A stretch of DNA of 64,000 nt from the NCBI GenBank assembly GCA_000467715.1, contig AJFK01000462.1, positions 156,790 through 220,789 on the forward strand. The letters are read 5' to 3'. Shown here one piece after another: positions 11,986-22,910 of this stretch. Every line of letters starts with the position of its first letter. Position 1 is the first letter of the stretch. The translations under genes and the position numbers were made by a program. Origin of the DNA: Hysterium pulicare CBS 123377. Taxonomy: Eukaryota; Ascomycota; Dothideomycetes; Hysteriales; Hysteriaceae. The notes beneath the pieces were generated by a model. The model saw nothing but the letters and a program-made list of their open reading frames with translations, did not search any database and was not told the DNA's origin.

Positions 11986-14900
11986 ATGTCCCCCAACCCA
12001 GCTACACCAATATTTCCCCGAGAAACGAGCACAACAGACGAGTTCTTGAAGCTTGTGTCGGATCCGTTTTCAAGCGCCGTACGTGAAGTCTCCTAAAGCT
12101 TTCGAGGGTGTAAACGCACCACTGACAGTATATAGTTACAAGCCAATTCCGTTCTCGTCGCCCTTGGAACCTCTTTAGGATTAACGGCAGCTGTCGCTGT
12201 GCTCTTCTGTATCCTTCGGCCTTGGAACACAGTCGTATACGCACCGAGACTACGCCATGCAGATCAAAAACATGCTCCCCCGCCGCTAGGAAAAGGCCTA
12301 TTTTCTTGGGTCAAGCCCATCCTCACTACCAAAGAGGATGTTCTGGTCGAGATGATTGGTCTAGACGCTACCATCTTCCTCCGCTTCACAAAGATGATTC
12401 GGAATATCTTCCTCCTCCTCTCCATCATCGGCTGCGCGATCTTAATACCTATAAATGTAGCTAAGGGACATGATCAGTACAAGCAATGGACAAACGTGAG
12501 CGGATTAATGAAGATGACCCCCCAGTATCTGTATGGCGGCGTATTCTGGGCCTTTGTCGGATGCGCTTACGCCTTCGATATCGTCATTTGTTACTTCCTG
12601 TGGAGGAACTATCGAGCCGTTCTAAGACTGAGAAGACGGTACCTTGATAGCCCAGAGTATCAGAATAGTCTGCATTCGAGGACATTAATGGTAAGTGACT
12701 TTAAACTCGAGTGTACATTGCACTCTATTTCTCATTTATGTTGCCCGCTGTTGAAAATGCCTCCCTTCGTGGCATTGGAAAACTTATGTCTGACGTGCAT
12801 TAGATTACCGATATACCAAAGAGTCTTCGAAGTGACGAGGGTATCGCCAAGATCACTGACGACTTGAAAACTACGCCAGAGGTCCCTCGAGCATCAGTTG
12901 GCCGAAATGTTAAGGATATCCCTGATTTGATTGAGGAGCATGAGGCTGCTGTTGTTGCTCTCGAGAAAGTCTTGTCCAAATATCTGAAGAACCCAAATAA
13001 ACTACCCGCAAAACGACCAACTTGCAAGCCTTCGAAAAAGGATGCAGAATATACCGACAAGAACCAACAAGTCGACGCGATTGACTATCTCACCACTCGT
13101 ATTGAGAGGTTGGAAAGGCAGATCCGAGAGGTTCGGGAGACTGTAGATAAGCGCGACGCTATGCCATACGGCTTTGCCAGTTATGAAAGCATCAGTTCTG
13201 CACACAGCGTCGCGTATGTTGGCAGGAATAAGCATCCTCAAGGGACCACGGTCAGATTGGCTCCAAGGCCGAATGATATGATCTGGAAAAATCTACCATT
13301 AGATCCGAAGACCCGACGTTGGCGATGGTTTGTCAATAACCTATGGATTACACTGCTCACCCTTCTTTGGATCGTTCCTAATGCGCTAATCGCGGTCTTT
13401 CTCACCAACTTGAGCAATTTGGGCCTTGTCTGGCCAACGTTCCAGACCCAGCTGGAAAGAAATAAAAACCTCTGGACCGTGGTTCAAGGTGTGGCTTCAC
13501 CTGCTGTTACCTCCCTATTCTACTACTTTCTACCTATCTTCTTCCGGCGACTTTCGATCAAGGCAGGAGACATTACCAAGACTTCCCGGGAGAGGCACGT
13601 AATTCACCAGCTTTTCTCATTCTTCATTTTCAACAACCTCATCGCTTTCTCGCTCTTCTCCGCTCTTTGGAGCTGGATTGCGACCATTGTTGCCGAGACC
13701 CATGATGACAAAAAACCTTTTATGCAAGCAGTCAAGGACCATGATATATCGCTCACCATCATGCTCGCCCTTTGCAAAGTCTCGCCATTCTGGATTTCCT
13801 GGCTCCTTCAACGTAATCTTGGCGCTGCAATCGATTTAGCTCAAGTGACAAATCTTGCTTGGGGTTCCTTCTCCCGGAAATTCCTCAGTCCGACTCCTCG
13901 CGAGCTGATCAAACTGACTGCACCTCCTCCGTTTGATTACGCAAGCTACTACAACTACTTCTTGTTTTACTCGACCGTCACTCTATCTTTCGCAACACTA
14001 CAACCAGTGGTACTACTTGTTACTGCATTCTACTTCTTGATTGATTCGTACTGGAAGAAGTATCTTTTAATGTGAGTAAATACGCTCCTTAGTCCTTCCC
14101 ACTTATGCAATTCTATGCTAACGTCTGTAGGTACGTTTTCGTCACAAAAACCGAGTCAGGAGGTTTATTTTGGCGCGTTCTCTTCAACCGAGTTCTGGTT
14201 GGAACCTTTATTTCAAACCTCGTTATCGCTCTTATGGTTGGTGCTCGAGGAGGCGCCGAGCACAAATGGGGAATGCTCGCAGCTATGATCCCTCTACCTC
14301 TACTGCTTATCGGTTTCAAAATCTACTGCACGAATGCGTTCGATGCCTCCATCAAGTACTACACAAAGGGTGAAACGAAAGGTCCCGAAGCCGCGATCTC
14401 TATCTCAAAGGAATCGCGTCGTCGTGACCGAGTAGGTGTTCGCTTCGGCCATCCAGCGCTGTACCAGAAATTAACAGTACCAATGGTTCACGAGAAGTCG
14501 AAACACTTACTCGCCGAAATCTATCGTGGAAGACTTGATGCTGATTTCGAAAATGGCGCGTCAGGCTACAGCGATGTTTATTCCATGAAGCGGATGAGCG
14601 CCAAGACACCCGGCAAAGCCGCTACCTCGACCGCGCCGTTCGAAATTGTGTCCGAGGAAAAGTTGGATTTCGAGAACTTCAAGGATCGCCCGGAGTTTAG
14701 GAATGAATTTGGTGGCGAGGGCGAGATGTACGGCAGACCTGGTGATCATGTTCGTCCTGGCACGCCAGGTTCGTTCATGACGAGCAATGCTAGCGAGCGC
14801 GGTCGATCCTCATCGAGGGATTCTGAGCGTACGTTTGCTGATGACGCCCAGGGTGTTACGTATCCAGCCGGTTACCATAGCACTCCTTCTGCATTGCGAG

Positions 14901-15112
14901 AGTACAGTCCAAGCCCCGAGGGCCGAAAGTATGGTGGTGCGGATATGACTCTCTCACGAACAGAGAGCAACCCTTACCAATTGAGGGACGAGACGACGCT
15001 GTTACACGGTGCCGCGCCGATGGGTAGTGGGACCCCGAGAATGGAATATCAGGCTTACACGCCTGAAGGCCAAGGGGCCCAGGGAGGTTATTTCCCAGGA
15101 GGGAGATTCTAA
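11986..15112 (+). CDS. CSC1: CSC1/OSCA-type osmosensitive calcium-permeable channel (DUF221)
   Basis: Four exons, 11986-12078, 12136-12690, 12804-14071 and 14131-15112, give 965 aa. The family (CSC1/Phm7/Rsn1, related to OSCA/TMEM63) forms stress-gated cation channels in membranes. Three N-terminal membrane segments (about 38-58, 118-138, 165-188) come first. A cytosolic loop of roughly 200 residues (217-390) follows, with YTDKNQQVDAIDYLTTRIE and APRPNDMIWKNLPLD, the family signature before the 7TM region. The channel domain runs from about 390 to 735. The C-terminal tail of roughly 230 residues is hydrophilic, Ser/Gly/Pro-rich and likely cytosolic. Exon joins all keep frame. It converges with the PWWP-BTB gene. 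Confidence 0.9.
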
Positions 15113-15687
15113 GGACCAAACGAGTTTCCTTGAGTCAATGCATTTTTCTGTTTTGTCTAGTCGACGACATTAGAAGCATGGGTATCATTAGATGGGCGTT
15201 GTCAGTTTCTTTTCCTGCGATGTACTTAATTGAGATACCACCATGTTATCGCTTTCCTGAGCTTCCGCTTCGAAGCGATTCACTTATCTTTGCATTGGGA
15301 TGGCGTATGGAAGCACTCTTCAGCTATGTGCCTGGGATAGGCCGTTTCGATTTCAAAATGAAAAGTATATTGCTTTACCATGATCTCTTGCCTCAACTCA
15401 TACATCTTCTCTATATAAGGCCTGTGCTTTGGTATTAGAAGTCGGAGATGATCTTCATCGAGGTTGAAGTCTTGGATTGCCTAGATTCTAGAACGGGCGG
15501 CGGGAAGGACTTCCTGCAATAAGCACTGGCATGCAATGTTTGTCGGCAGAAGATAGGAATTTGTTAGCTTGCTTGGATATCCGTAGTTGTCGAGAAGATG
15601 TGAAAAAGCCCTAACGCCCCGTTGGAAAGTATATGATGGCCTTGCACCGAACTAGAATAACGCTGGATATGTCAAGAATGGAATGAA

Positions 15688-15735
15688 TACTGGAGACTCC
15701 GCTTACTGGAGACTCCGCTTACTGGAGACTCCGCT
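15688..15735. repeat. Perfect 16-bp tandem repeat, three copies
   Basis: The unit TACTGGAGACTCCGCT occurs three times without a mismatch, followed by a partial copy (TACTG). It lies in the 1-kb gap downstream of the channel gene. The rest of that gap (15113-16129) shows no supported gene. Confidence 0.9.
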
Positions 15736-16129
15736 TACTGTAACCACTTTGCTTCCCCCAAACTCCAGAGTTCCGTTGATTGCTGCGACTGCAGCGCGCT
15801 TGTAACAGCTTCAGAATCAGAGACGACAATGATCATCCATGCCGGGGTTCATTGTTGCCATTTTGGAACGAGAAAAAAACATCAAAAGAGAGCTCCATAG
15901 AAAGTAATTGAGAAAAGAAAGTGCAAGTAAACTGTCGCAAGGCAAAACAAATCAGATGAAGGGAATCAAACCACCGAAGAGAGTATACTGAAAATGCAAC
16001 TTAGAGATAAACCATACAAATCCCTCTTGTTCCTCCTGCATGTAGCTAGCATGGCAATCTCGCCCATTCTTCTGTCCTAGTCTCCAAACCGGCTTGGAAA
16101 AGTCTAAGACCCTACGATTAATTGGTCTC

Positions 16130-17558
16130 TTAGTGGTCAATAAGGCCACCTTCAACTTCGGTGACTTCGTTCAGCAATTGTGAGTAGACTTGTTTCGCAA
16201 GTGCTGGATACTCTTTCATCCGCTGCGTGAGGGTTGTCGGATGAATTTCGATTAAATCCCAGAACTTATCCGCGACGAATCGCGCAAGTATTTGTCGAAA
16301 AACGGGACCGGTGTTAGTCATCGCATCTACTATTTTAAAAGCGGTCTGCGAAAAAGTCACGCCTGTGAAGAAAAAGATCTCGGCGCAGGCCTCAAGAGGC
16401 CACGGTTCTAATGAGAGTAGTTTTCCAAGTATGGCCTCCATCAGGTCAAACATGCCCATCACCTCAGCCACTTCCCAAGTCTTGGCGCACTCTGCGATTA
16501 TCAATTGTTTCTCGCGTGCCGGTAGGTTCTTCGCATTTTGTCTGGGAATGCGGCGACCAAAGTGGCCATCTTCAGCGGCCAAATATTCGGCAACGAATCG
16601 AAAACTCTCCGGGTCTAGCTTTATGAATGAAGGTCTTCGCATAAGAGGACCGAACTTTGGGTGGGCAGGATCTAGGATGTTTTTGAAGTACTCGCGCTTT
16701 ACCACGGCATCAAGTGGTACCACGAATCGTTCCTTTTCTTTTCCGATGATGAAAGTAACTAAGTCTTTGTGGATACTATTGGGCTCAATGTTAGCTCTAT
16801 GTCACATTTCTAGGACCTCGAGGAACATACATCAGATCTTCTTCCTGGGAAGGTTCGGTTATTGGAGATGTAACTCGTCTGTCGGTGGAATTTTCTGAGG
16901 GTTTGGGAGTGGAATTTTCTTCATGTGAGTTGTCGCTTAAGGAACTGGGCGGGGACTGAAGGGATGGTTGAACTGCATTCTGCTCGACCCCATCCCGCTG
17001 GCGCAGGGAAAACAATATGGGTGAGTCAAGTCTGCGGCGCTTTTGAAAACTTTTCTTCATCCGGCCATGCTTTGGGGACAGCCTAGTTTCCAGGTCATTT
17101 TCAGCACCGTCAAGCATTCGTTTTGACCCTTTGAACTGGGGTTGGCCCTGCAAGTCCACTTTACGAGCGTCTAGACGAGCTTTCCAGTACTGTAGATCTG
17201 GATATGGATTTTCGGCATTGTGAACAGCCATGTACGCAGCGTATAGTTCCTGATTTGTAGTCCTTAGTTCCGGGTCGAAGACTGGCGTACAGTCGAACGG
17301 CTGAAGCTCCCCAGAAGCGGACCAAACGCTGAGAACACATTAATCCAAGGAAATATACGTGAATGAATGGAGGGTACGAAAGACTTACAATTCCAATGTG
17401 TGAATGAGTAGTAAGGGTAGATAAAAACCATTGGGTCGGGCAGAAAATACATCTCTCGGTAGCATATGATCCGAGAAAACAACTGCAGGCCATAGCTGCT
17501 GTGAGATCTCAACTAGCACATATTGGCCACGCTCATATCCGCCTGAACCAGGTGCCAT
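16130..17558 (-). CDS. PWWP-domain protein with a C-terminal BTB/POZ-like domain
   Basis: I reconstruct three exons, 17558-17389, 17328-16831 and 16775-16130, with introns of 60 and 55 nt, giving 437 aa. Residues 8-75 look like a PWWP domain: GQYVLVEISQQLWPAVVF, then an aromatic patch (FSARPNGFYLPLLLIHTLEF) and VWSASGELQPF. PWWP domains bind methylated histone tails and DNA. The middle (about 115-215) is basic and Ser/Pro-rich, and probably disordered. From about 223 the chain resembles a fungal BTB/POZ fold (IIHKDLVTFIIGKEKERFVV and FIKLDPESFRFVAEYL), followed by a helical C-terminus. BTB domains mediate dimerisation or Cullin-3 binding. A nuclear chromatin-linked role is inferred. The first exon rests on my splice reading. 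Confidence 0.7.
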
Positions 17559-18508
17559 GGCGAATGAACGACTGCTCTCTGTGATAATTGGGATGTAAGC
17601 TGAGATGCGATTGTAAGTACGAGCGAAGAGTTCAAGTGGATAGGAACATGAAATGAAGTAAGCTTAGAAGAGATCCACAGATGTTGAGTTGGTAAAAGAA
17701 GTTGTTCTCTGCTGTGTAAGTCCGATCAATGCAAGTGAAGAAGCAAGATAAGTTGAAGGGTAAATCTTGAGAGATGTTAGTGATATGACCTCGACTGAGT
17801 TCGGACTTGTGATATGGTGTCTAATAGTTGAAGAGGCGATAGAAATTAATTGTAAGGTCGAGAGCAGAGCGCTCCTGTGAAGGAACTGTGATCAAGAAGT
17901 CGTGCTAAATCGAGCATGAAAGGAATTGCAGTAGGGGTTGAAAGTGGTAGTGAAGCTGCTCCACTTGGTTGAAGCTTGAGTATACGTTGGATTAGTTTTG
18001 GAGTAAGTCAATTGGCTATTGGAACTCTGAGACTTCATGATACAAAGTGAGGCAAGCGTGGTGTGTTGGTAGTTGATATTGCACTTGATAGCAGATATCT
18101 GAACGTAAAGCCAAAGAGTCGATAAGAGCGATGTATTCTCGTTCTGCCATCTTGTCAGAGTAAGTCTAGACAAACCGAAATGAAGACAGATTGTGGCCCA
18201 CTGTTGAGAAGCGTTGCGTGGTTCATCAAGAATTTGTGTAAGGGCGATACTCCAAAACATCTAGCTCTAGATCGGAGCTTTCCCGAGATTTCCGTGCATC
18301 ACGTGACACGCGTTTGTCACAAGTGGCTTCATCTTCCCAAAGCTTCACGAGCTCCAAAAGCTTCACAAGGGCACGACCAGATCTTCCGCGACACCTCCAG
18401 ACCTTTCCGCTGTATATCTAAAACTCCCCCGGACTCCGGCACTGAGTGCCAAACCTTCGTCCTCCTCAACCCTTCATAACTTCCTAAAACTTCCCACCAC
18501 CACCCACG
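17559..18508. promoter_or_regulatory. Divergent intergenic region, PWWP-BTB / SEC11
   Basis: This 950-bp gap lies between divergent start codons. It has no supported coding region. The segment just before SEC11 (about 18380-18508) is C/T-rich and probably its leader. Confidence 0.4.
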
Positions 18509-19147
18509 ATGCTCGGTCTCGGAAATATGCAGCCACGGCAAATAGCCACGCAAGTCCTCAATTTCGCTCTAGTTCTTTCCACGGCCTTCATGCTATGGAA
18601 AGGTCTCTCAGTCGCCACGGATTCACCATCACCGATCGTCGTCGTGCTCTCTGGGTCCATGGAGCCGGCCTTCCAGCGTGGAGACTTACTATTTCTATGG
18701 AATCGAGGGCAGGATACGCAGGTTGGGGAGATTGTGGTGTATAACGTCAAGGGGAAGGATATTCCGATTGTGCATAGGGTTGTGAGGAGGTATGGAGGAG
18801 GGTAAGCGCACTTTTTCCATCTGTGGAGGACGCACGCCATCCCCATAGGAGAGATGCCTCAAGAAATTTGTACTGCTCTACTCCTTGAATAGATGCTAAT
18901 TTAATGTGCGTTGAATAGCAAAACCCCCTTGCGCCTTCTGACCAAAGGTGACAACAACGCCGCCGACGACACAGAGCTCTACGCCCAAGGCCAAAGCTTC
19001 CTCAACCGCAAAGAAGACGTCATCGGCAGCGTGGTTGGCTATGTTCCTTTCGTGGGCTACGTGACGATACTACTGAGTGAGTATCCCTGGCTAAAACAGG
19101 CCATGCTGGGTATAATGGGCTTAATGGTGGTGCTGCAGCGGGAATGA
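18509..19147 (+). CDS. SEC11: Signal peptidase complex catalytic subunit Sec11
   Basis: Two exons, 18509-18801 and 18919-19147, with a 117-nt intron, give 173 aa, close to the family norm. Sec11 is the ER serine protease that removes signal peptides from secretory proteins. An N-terminal membrane anchor (about 14-33) precedes the catalytic motif [12 protein letters not shown] with Ser50. The other catalytic residues expected for the eukaryotic S26 family are His89 (IPIVHR) and Asp109 (LTKGDNN). The conserved GYVPFVGY motif and a C-terminal hydrophobic segment ([12 protein letters not shown]) follow. The split glycine codon at the intron keeps the conserved [14 protein letters not shown] sequence intact. 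Confidence 0.95.
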
Positions 19148-19474
19148 AAACGGCAGTATTGGGACTTTATGGCTGGACAATTGCAGCTACAGGAGAAAGG
19201 GGGATATAGTTGGCGCAAATATTGAGCGCTGAGAATAGGGCGTCGTGATGAAAGGCCCGCTGGCATAAAATTATAGTGGTAAGGTCATTGCGCCTTCACG
19301 GAGTTCAGGCCGCACTACGTGCTATGATATCCAAAAAGAGTACAAGAGCTACTCTTTCTATCAAATCAATCTGCATATACCTCTGCGAAGTTTAGATTTC
19401 GTACAGTCACCGGTCTCTTCTCTTATGCAACTTCCCACCTCACTCAGCCTTGCCGTGTCATGCGGTATCCAAGC

Positions 19475-19480
19475 AAAAAA
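19475..19480 (-). terminator. Probable RNA polymerase III terminator of tRNA-Gly
   Basis: Six consecutive T on the minus strand begin 10 nt beyond the discriminator base at 19490. This is the usual position and form of a Pol III terminator. Confidence 0.7.
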
Positions 19481-19489
19481 GACGATCAA

Positions 19490-19644
19490 TGCGGACAGAG
19501 AGGTTCGAACTAAAGCTTGATTAGTTGTTGGAGTCAAGAAAAGAAGTGGGTGAACCAACCTCCCGACCCCTGCCTTTTCAGTATTCTTCAAATAGTATAA
19601 TTTGTACTGGGAAGGCAGTATCCTAACCACTGGACCATGCCCGC
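19490..19644 (-). tRNA. tRNA-Gly (anticodon CCC) with two insertions
   Basis: Read on the minus strand, all cloverleaf parts are present. The acceptor stem GCGGGCA (19644-19638) pairs with TGTCCGC (19497-19491), with one G-U. The D stem is GTCC/GGAT. The anticodon stem is CTGCC (19618-19614) with GGCAG (19574-19570), and the loop is TT-CCC-A. The variable loop is GGGTC. The T stem GGGAG (19564-19560) pairs with CTCTC (19502-19498). The T loop TTCGAAC is at 19509-19503, and 19490 is an A at the discriminator position. A 32-nt intron (19607-19576) follows base 37. It can form the expected helix with the anticodon loop (CAGTA/TACTG). A second 50-nt insertion (19559-19510) separates the T stem from the T loop. 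A run of six T (19480-19475) fits a Pol III terminator. Confidence 0.75.
19510..19559 (-). other. 50-nt GT-AG insertion in the T arm of tRNA-Gly(CCC)
   Basis: On the minus strand the insertion begins GTTGGT, ends CTTTAG, and carries ACTAATC about 10-16 nt before the AG. These are the marks of a short fungal spliceosomal intron. It falls exactly between tRNA bases 53 and 54. A one-frame alternative with a duplicated AG at both ends is equally consistent. Its last G, joined to TTCGAACC, also completes a B-box-like GTTCGAACC in the genomic DNA. Confidence 0.6.
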
Positions 19645-20427
19645 TACTTCATGACGAAGAAGGGGCGTAATATCATAGATAAAGGTAAAAAGGAGGTGTA
19701 GAACACAAAGGAACGCTGCAGGTTGTTCATATGACAATGTGGCTGTAGTGGGTAAGGAGTTACGGGAAAGGGCGGGACAGCGCAGTAGGGTAATGCAGGT
19801 AGGCGTCGGAAGAGAATTTGCGGTCAGGGTAAAGCGGTATGGGATGAAATGTGTGGATAGGGTGAGGAAAAGTGATAAGACCATAGTGAGGAATAGGGAA
19901 GGTCGGAAACAGTTGTCAAAATACGGTCATGAATCCTGCCTTCGAAAGGTTGGATTATATATTGAAGCAGAAGTAGTAGACACAACAACGGGCTGTAGTC
20001 ACTGCGGGTAATTGATCACGAGGAGAATAGAGGCAGGACGAGTCTGAGCGCAGGGGGATTGCGATACTGTAGATAGCTAGTATACATAAGAGGAACCATG
20101 AGACCAATAGAAGCAATGCCGAGCCCATCACCTAGTCCATGATGTTGTGCGTCTGGTATGAAGCAGACGCAGGAAGCATTGCAACGAGCTCCGCCTGCAC
20201 ACTCCACAGTAGAGACACTCGTTTGTGGGGGAATACCTCCAGTGGAGAGGAAAGGAAAAGCAAGAAAAGGAAACCGATCCCAATACCCCAGGTCCCCCAT
20301 TGCACCACACCATCACCGACCCAGATCATAAGTTAAGTCCACCAGACACAGACGGAGAAAGTCAGAGGTGGATGATAGACAAGCAGGCGAATAGCACAAC
20401 GCAAGAACGAGCTGGCTCTCGCAGAGT
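19645..20427. other. Intergenic, no supported gene
   Basis: This gap lies between the tRNA 5' end and the NHP6 stop codon. It has only short overlapping frames without family resemblance. It probably includes the NHP6 3' untranslated region. Confidence 0.4.
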
Positions 20428-20917
20428 CTACTCGTCTTCCTCGTCATCTTCATCGCCACCCTGTGTTCGGTTAGCTGCTGCAATAATCAATTTCTTCTCC
20501 AATTCGAGCAAGACTTACGGCTGCGTATGTGGCCTTCTCTTCTTCGTAGCGCTTCTTGTCAGCAGCAGCTTTAGCCTCATAGGGAGTGCGCTGCTTCTCA
20601 GACAGGGCCTTCCACTTCTCGCCAAGCATCTTGCCAACCTCGCCTAGAACGCTAAGTTAGTCAAGCATGAGAGAATGAGCTCCGAAGTAACCTACCGAAC
20701 TTGATGCCTGGGTTGTCTTCGCGGACCTTGTCACGCTGCTCATTGGCGAAGAACATGTACGCCGAGAGACCGCGCTTGGGTGCGTTGGGGTCTGAGATAG
20801 GATGTTAGCGGAGCGTGCACGTGCAAACATGGAGTTGATGAAGTTACCCTTCTTCTTCTTTCCAGTGTCGGCCTTAGCGACCTTGGACTTGCGGGTGGTG
20901 GTCTTTTCCTTAGGCAT
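20428..20917 (-). CDS. NHP6: Non-histone chromosomal protein Nhp6 (HMG box)
   Basis: Four exons, 20917-20848, 20791-20696, 20643-20519 and 20460-20428, give 107 aa. Nhp6 bends DNA, assists FACT in nucleosome reorganisation and acts in the nucleus. A basic N-terminal arm ([20 protein letters not shown]) leads into one HMG box (about 24-95). The box carries [40 protein letters not shown] and [20 protein letters not shown]. The short acidic tail [10 protein letters not shown] is encoded by a 33-nt last exon. The introns (56, 52 and 58 nt) all have GT-AG ends. An acidic tail is absent from yeast Nhp6 but common in filamentous ascomycete homologues. Confidence 0.94.
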
Positions 20918-22910
20918 TTTTGGTTGAGATCAAGTAGGCTTGAACGAAGACGTTAGCTTGAAGCGGAGTTGATAGCGTGAGGTGGGTGTAAGCAGTACTC
21001 GCGAGATGCGTTGAGGTTGCGAATGAGATGAGCGAAAGGGTGGAAGACGGTGGGTTTATGAGAGGCAGAGGAAGATTCACGCGACGTCGACCGAAGGTTA
21101 CCAAGAGCCTTGTAGTTGGCAGGCGCTGTGACGCGCAACATCTCCGACTGCCATTTTGAGGTCGGTCGCAAAACAACAACAACGCAATCAAATGAAGCGG
21201 TTTGTGCAGGCAAATAAAGCTAGACTCACTAAGATGAAGACGGCGGTGAAAGAAATCAGTGCGACTTCCTTATATGCGACTGTGGTTTGGTCAGTTGTGT
21301 GTTGTTTATTGCTAGAGGGCGCGATTGACGACGAGGTCAAAAGGCGATTGCGACGGTGAAGCATTGCAAAAGATGACGAAACAGAGGATTTCATCGCGTA
21401 GAGAACGGGAAAAAAACGCGTTTTGGAATGTGGTGTTGTGGGTTGAGTGCATATCTGCTGGAGGGAGATATCGAAGGGACCAAGCGAAGAAGCTTACCAG
21501 TTTGTTTTGCCTTGGGCTCAGTATGAGGAGGATTTTGTATGAAGGAAAAGAGGAGAGGGACTCGCTGAGAGACTGACGGACGGACACACCATTAAGCTAC
21601 TGCCAGGTGCGGGCAGGATGCTGCACGTGACATGACAACCAAGACTAAAGAATGGGCCAAGGCTTGTTGACCAAAGCCCAAAGCCGGGCAGCAGTGAAGG
21701 GCACCTCTGCCTTTCAGCCCGCCGCATCCACAGTTGCGCTCATCCTCAGCCTTTTTCCAATCCATCAAAGAGTAGAGACTCTCCATGTACTGCTCTCTGG
21801 GTAGCCTCCAAGAAGGTACCTTCCTATGTAGCTTCCACCACGCCCAGATTATCTATGTAGACTGGTGCGACCGGAGTGGGCACGAGCAGCACGCGCACCA
21901 CAGCGCATGCGATCTGGTCCGCTTTGTTTCATGGAAACAATTAGAAGAGCACTCTTTGCGAGATGATGTGCAGCCTGTCTTCTCCATCAACAAAGCAGTA
22001 GATGTTTCTGATTCCCTCCTGCTGCGCTTTTTCACGAGTGCAGCCTCTGCCCACCTCGCCCACCCATTGTTGTGGTCGGAGTTGGGCTAGCGGCACGTAG
22101 CAGCGACACTCTGATACAGCGACACGCATTCCTGGTTCCTGGTCTCGCGCGGCATTATATTGTACACTTGCTAATCCTGTTCCGCCATTCGCTCCTAGGG
22201 GAGATTGCCCTGGAAACAAGTTATCTTCCTACCGGGCTGGCTGAAAGCAGCGTACCCCTCACAATACACACATCCACATACAATGGCAACCTTTTGCAGT
22301 CCCCCCCCTGCAGCATGTTTCGACATTTGGAGGCACTGTAAAGTTTTCTCAGCCGTGAGCAAATCCTACATCAGATGGATGCCTTGTATCCAGACTGTCT
22401 CGGTGAGGGGGGCTCGCACTGCGGGTAAAGAAGGCTAGGTGCTTAGGTACCTACGTAGCTGGCACGTACTGCGGGTGTGCCGTACCTACCTAGGTGCCTT
22501 TATGTAAGCTTGAGACCGCTAAAGAAACCTGGAATTCAAGGCCAGCAAGGCCTCGTTATTAATGGAAAGTATCAGGACGCATTAACTACAATAGTATGCA
22601 GGGTTTCAGCAATGGTTGTATTTAGTCAAGATATTTTGTCCGAGATCACCCTAATCCTGAACATTTTTACTGCAGCCTCCTTTAGCTCCTATAAAACCCT
22701 AGAACTCAATTACAGAGAAGATTCTATTTCTCAACACGCGCTTTAATATAGAAGATTAACTACACTGTGGTGCTATCTTTTGGCTGTAGTATCCGCACAC
22801 CGCATTGCTCGGTTCTGGGGTTGGGTGATTATCAACTCGTCATGCCTTACTCAGCGAGGCCCCTCAATATTTGAGTTCCGGACCAAGATTGCATATGCAT
22901 TCCCAAGCTT
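20918..22910. other. Gene-poor region upstream of NHP6
   Basis: This 2-kb stretch has no supported gene. The first few hundred bases are presumably the NHP6 promoter. From about 22540 to 22770 the sequence becomes AT-rich with scattered stops, like an old mutated insertion. I cannot name the element. Confidence 0.4.
22444..22488. repeat. Nested inverted repeat
   Basis: The outer arms TAGGTAC and GTACCTA (22444-22450 and 22482-22488) enclose inner arms GGCAC (22461-22465) and GTGCC (22477-22481). The whole could form a cruciform. It sits in a stretch rich in ACCTA/TAGGT words. Confidence 0.6.
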
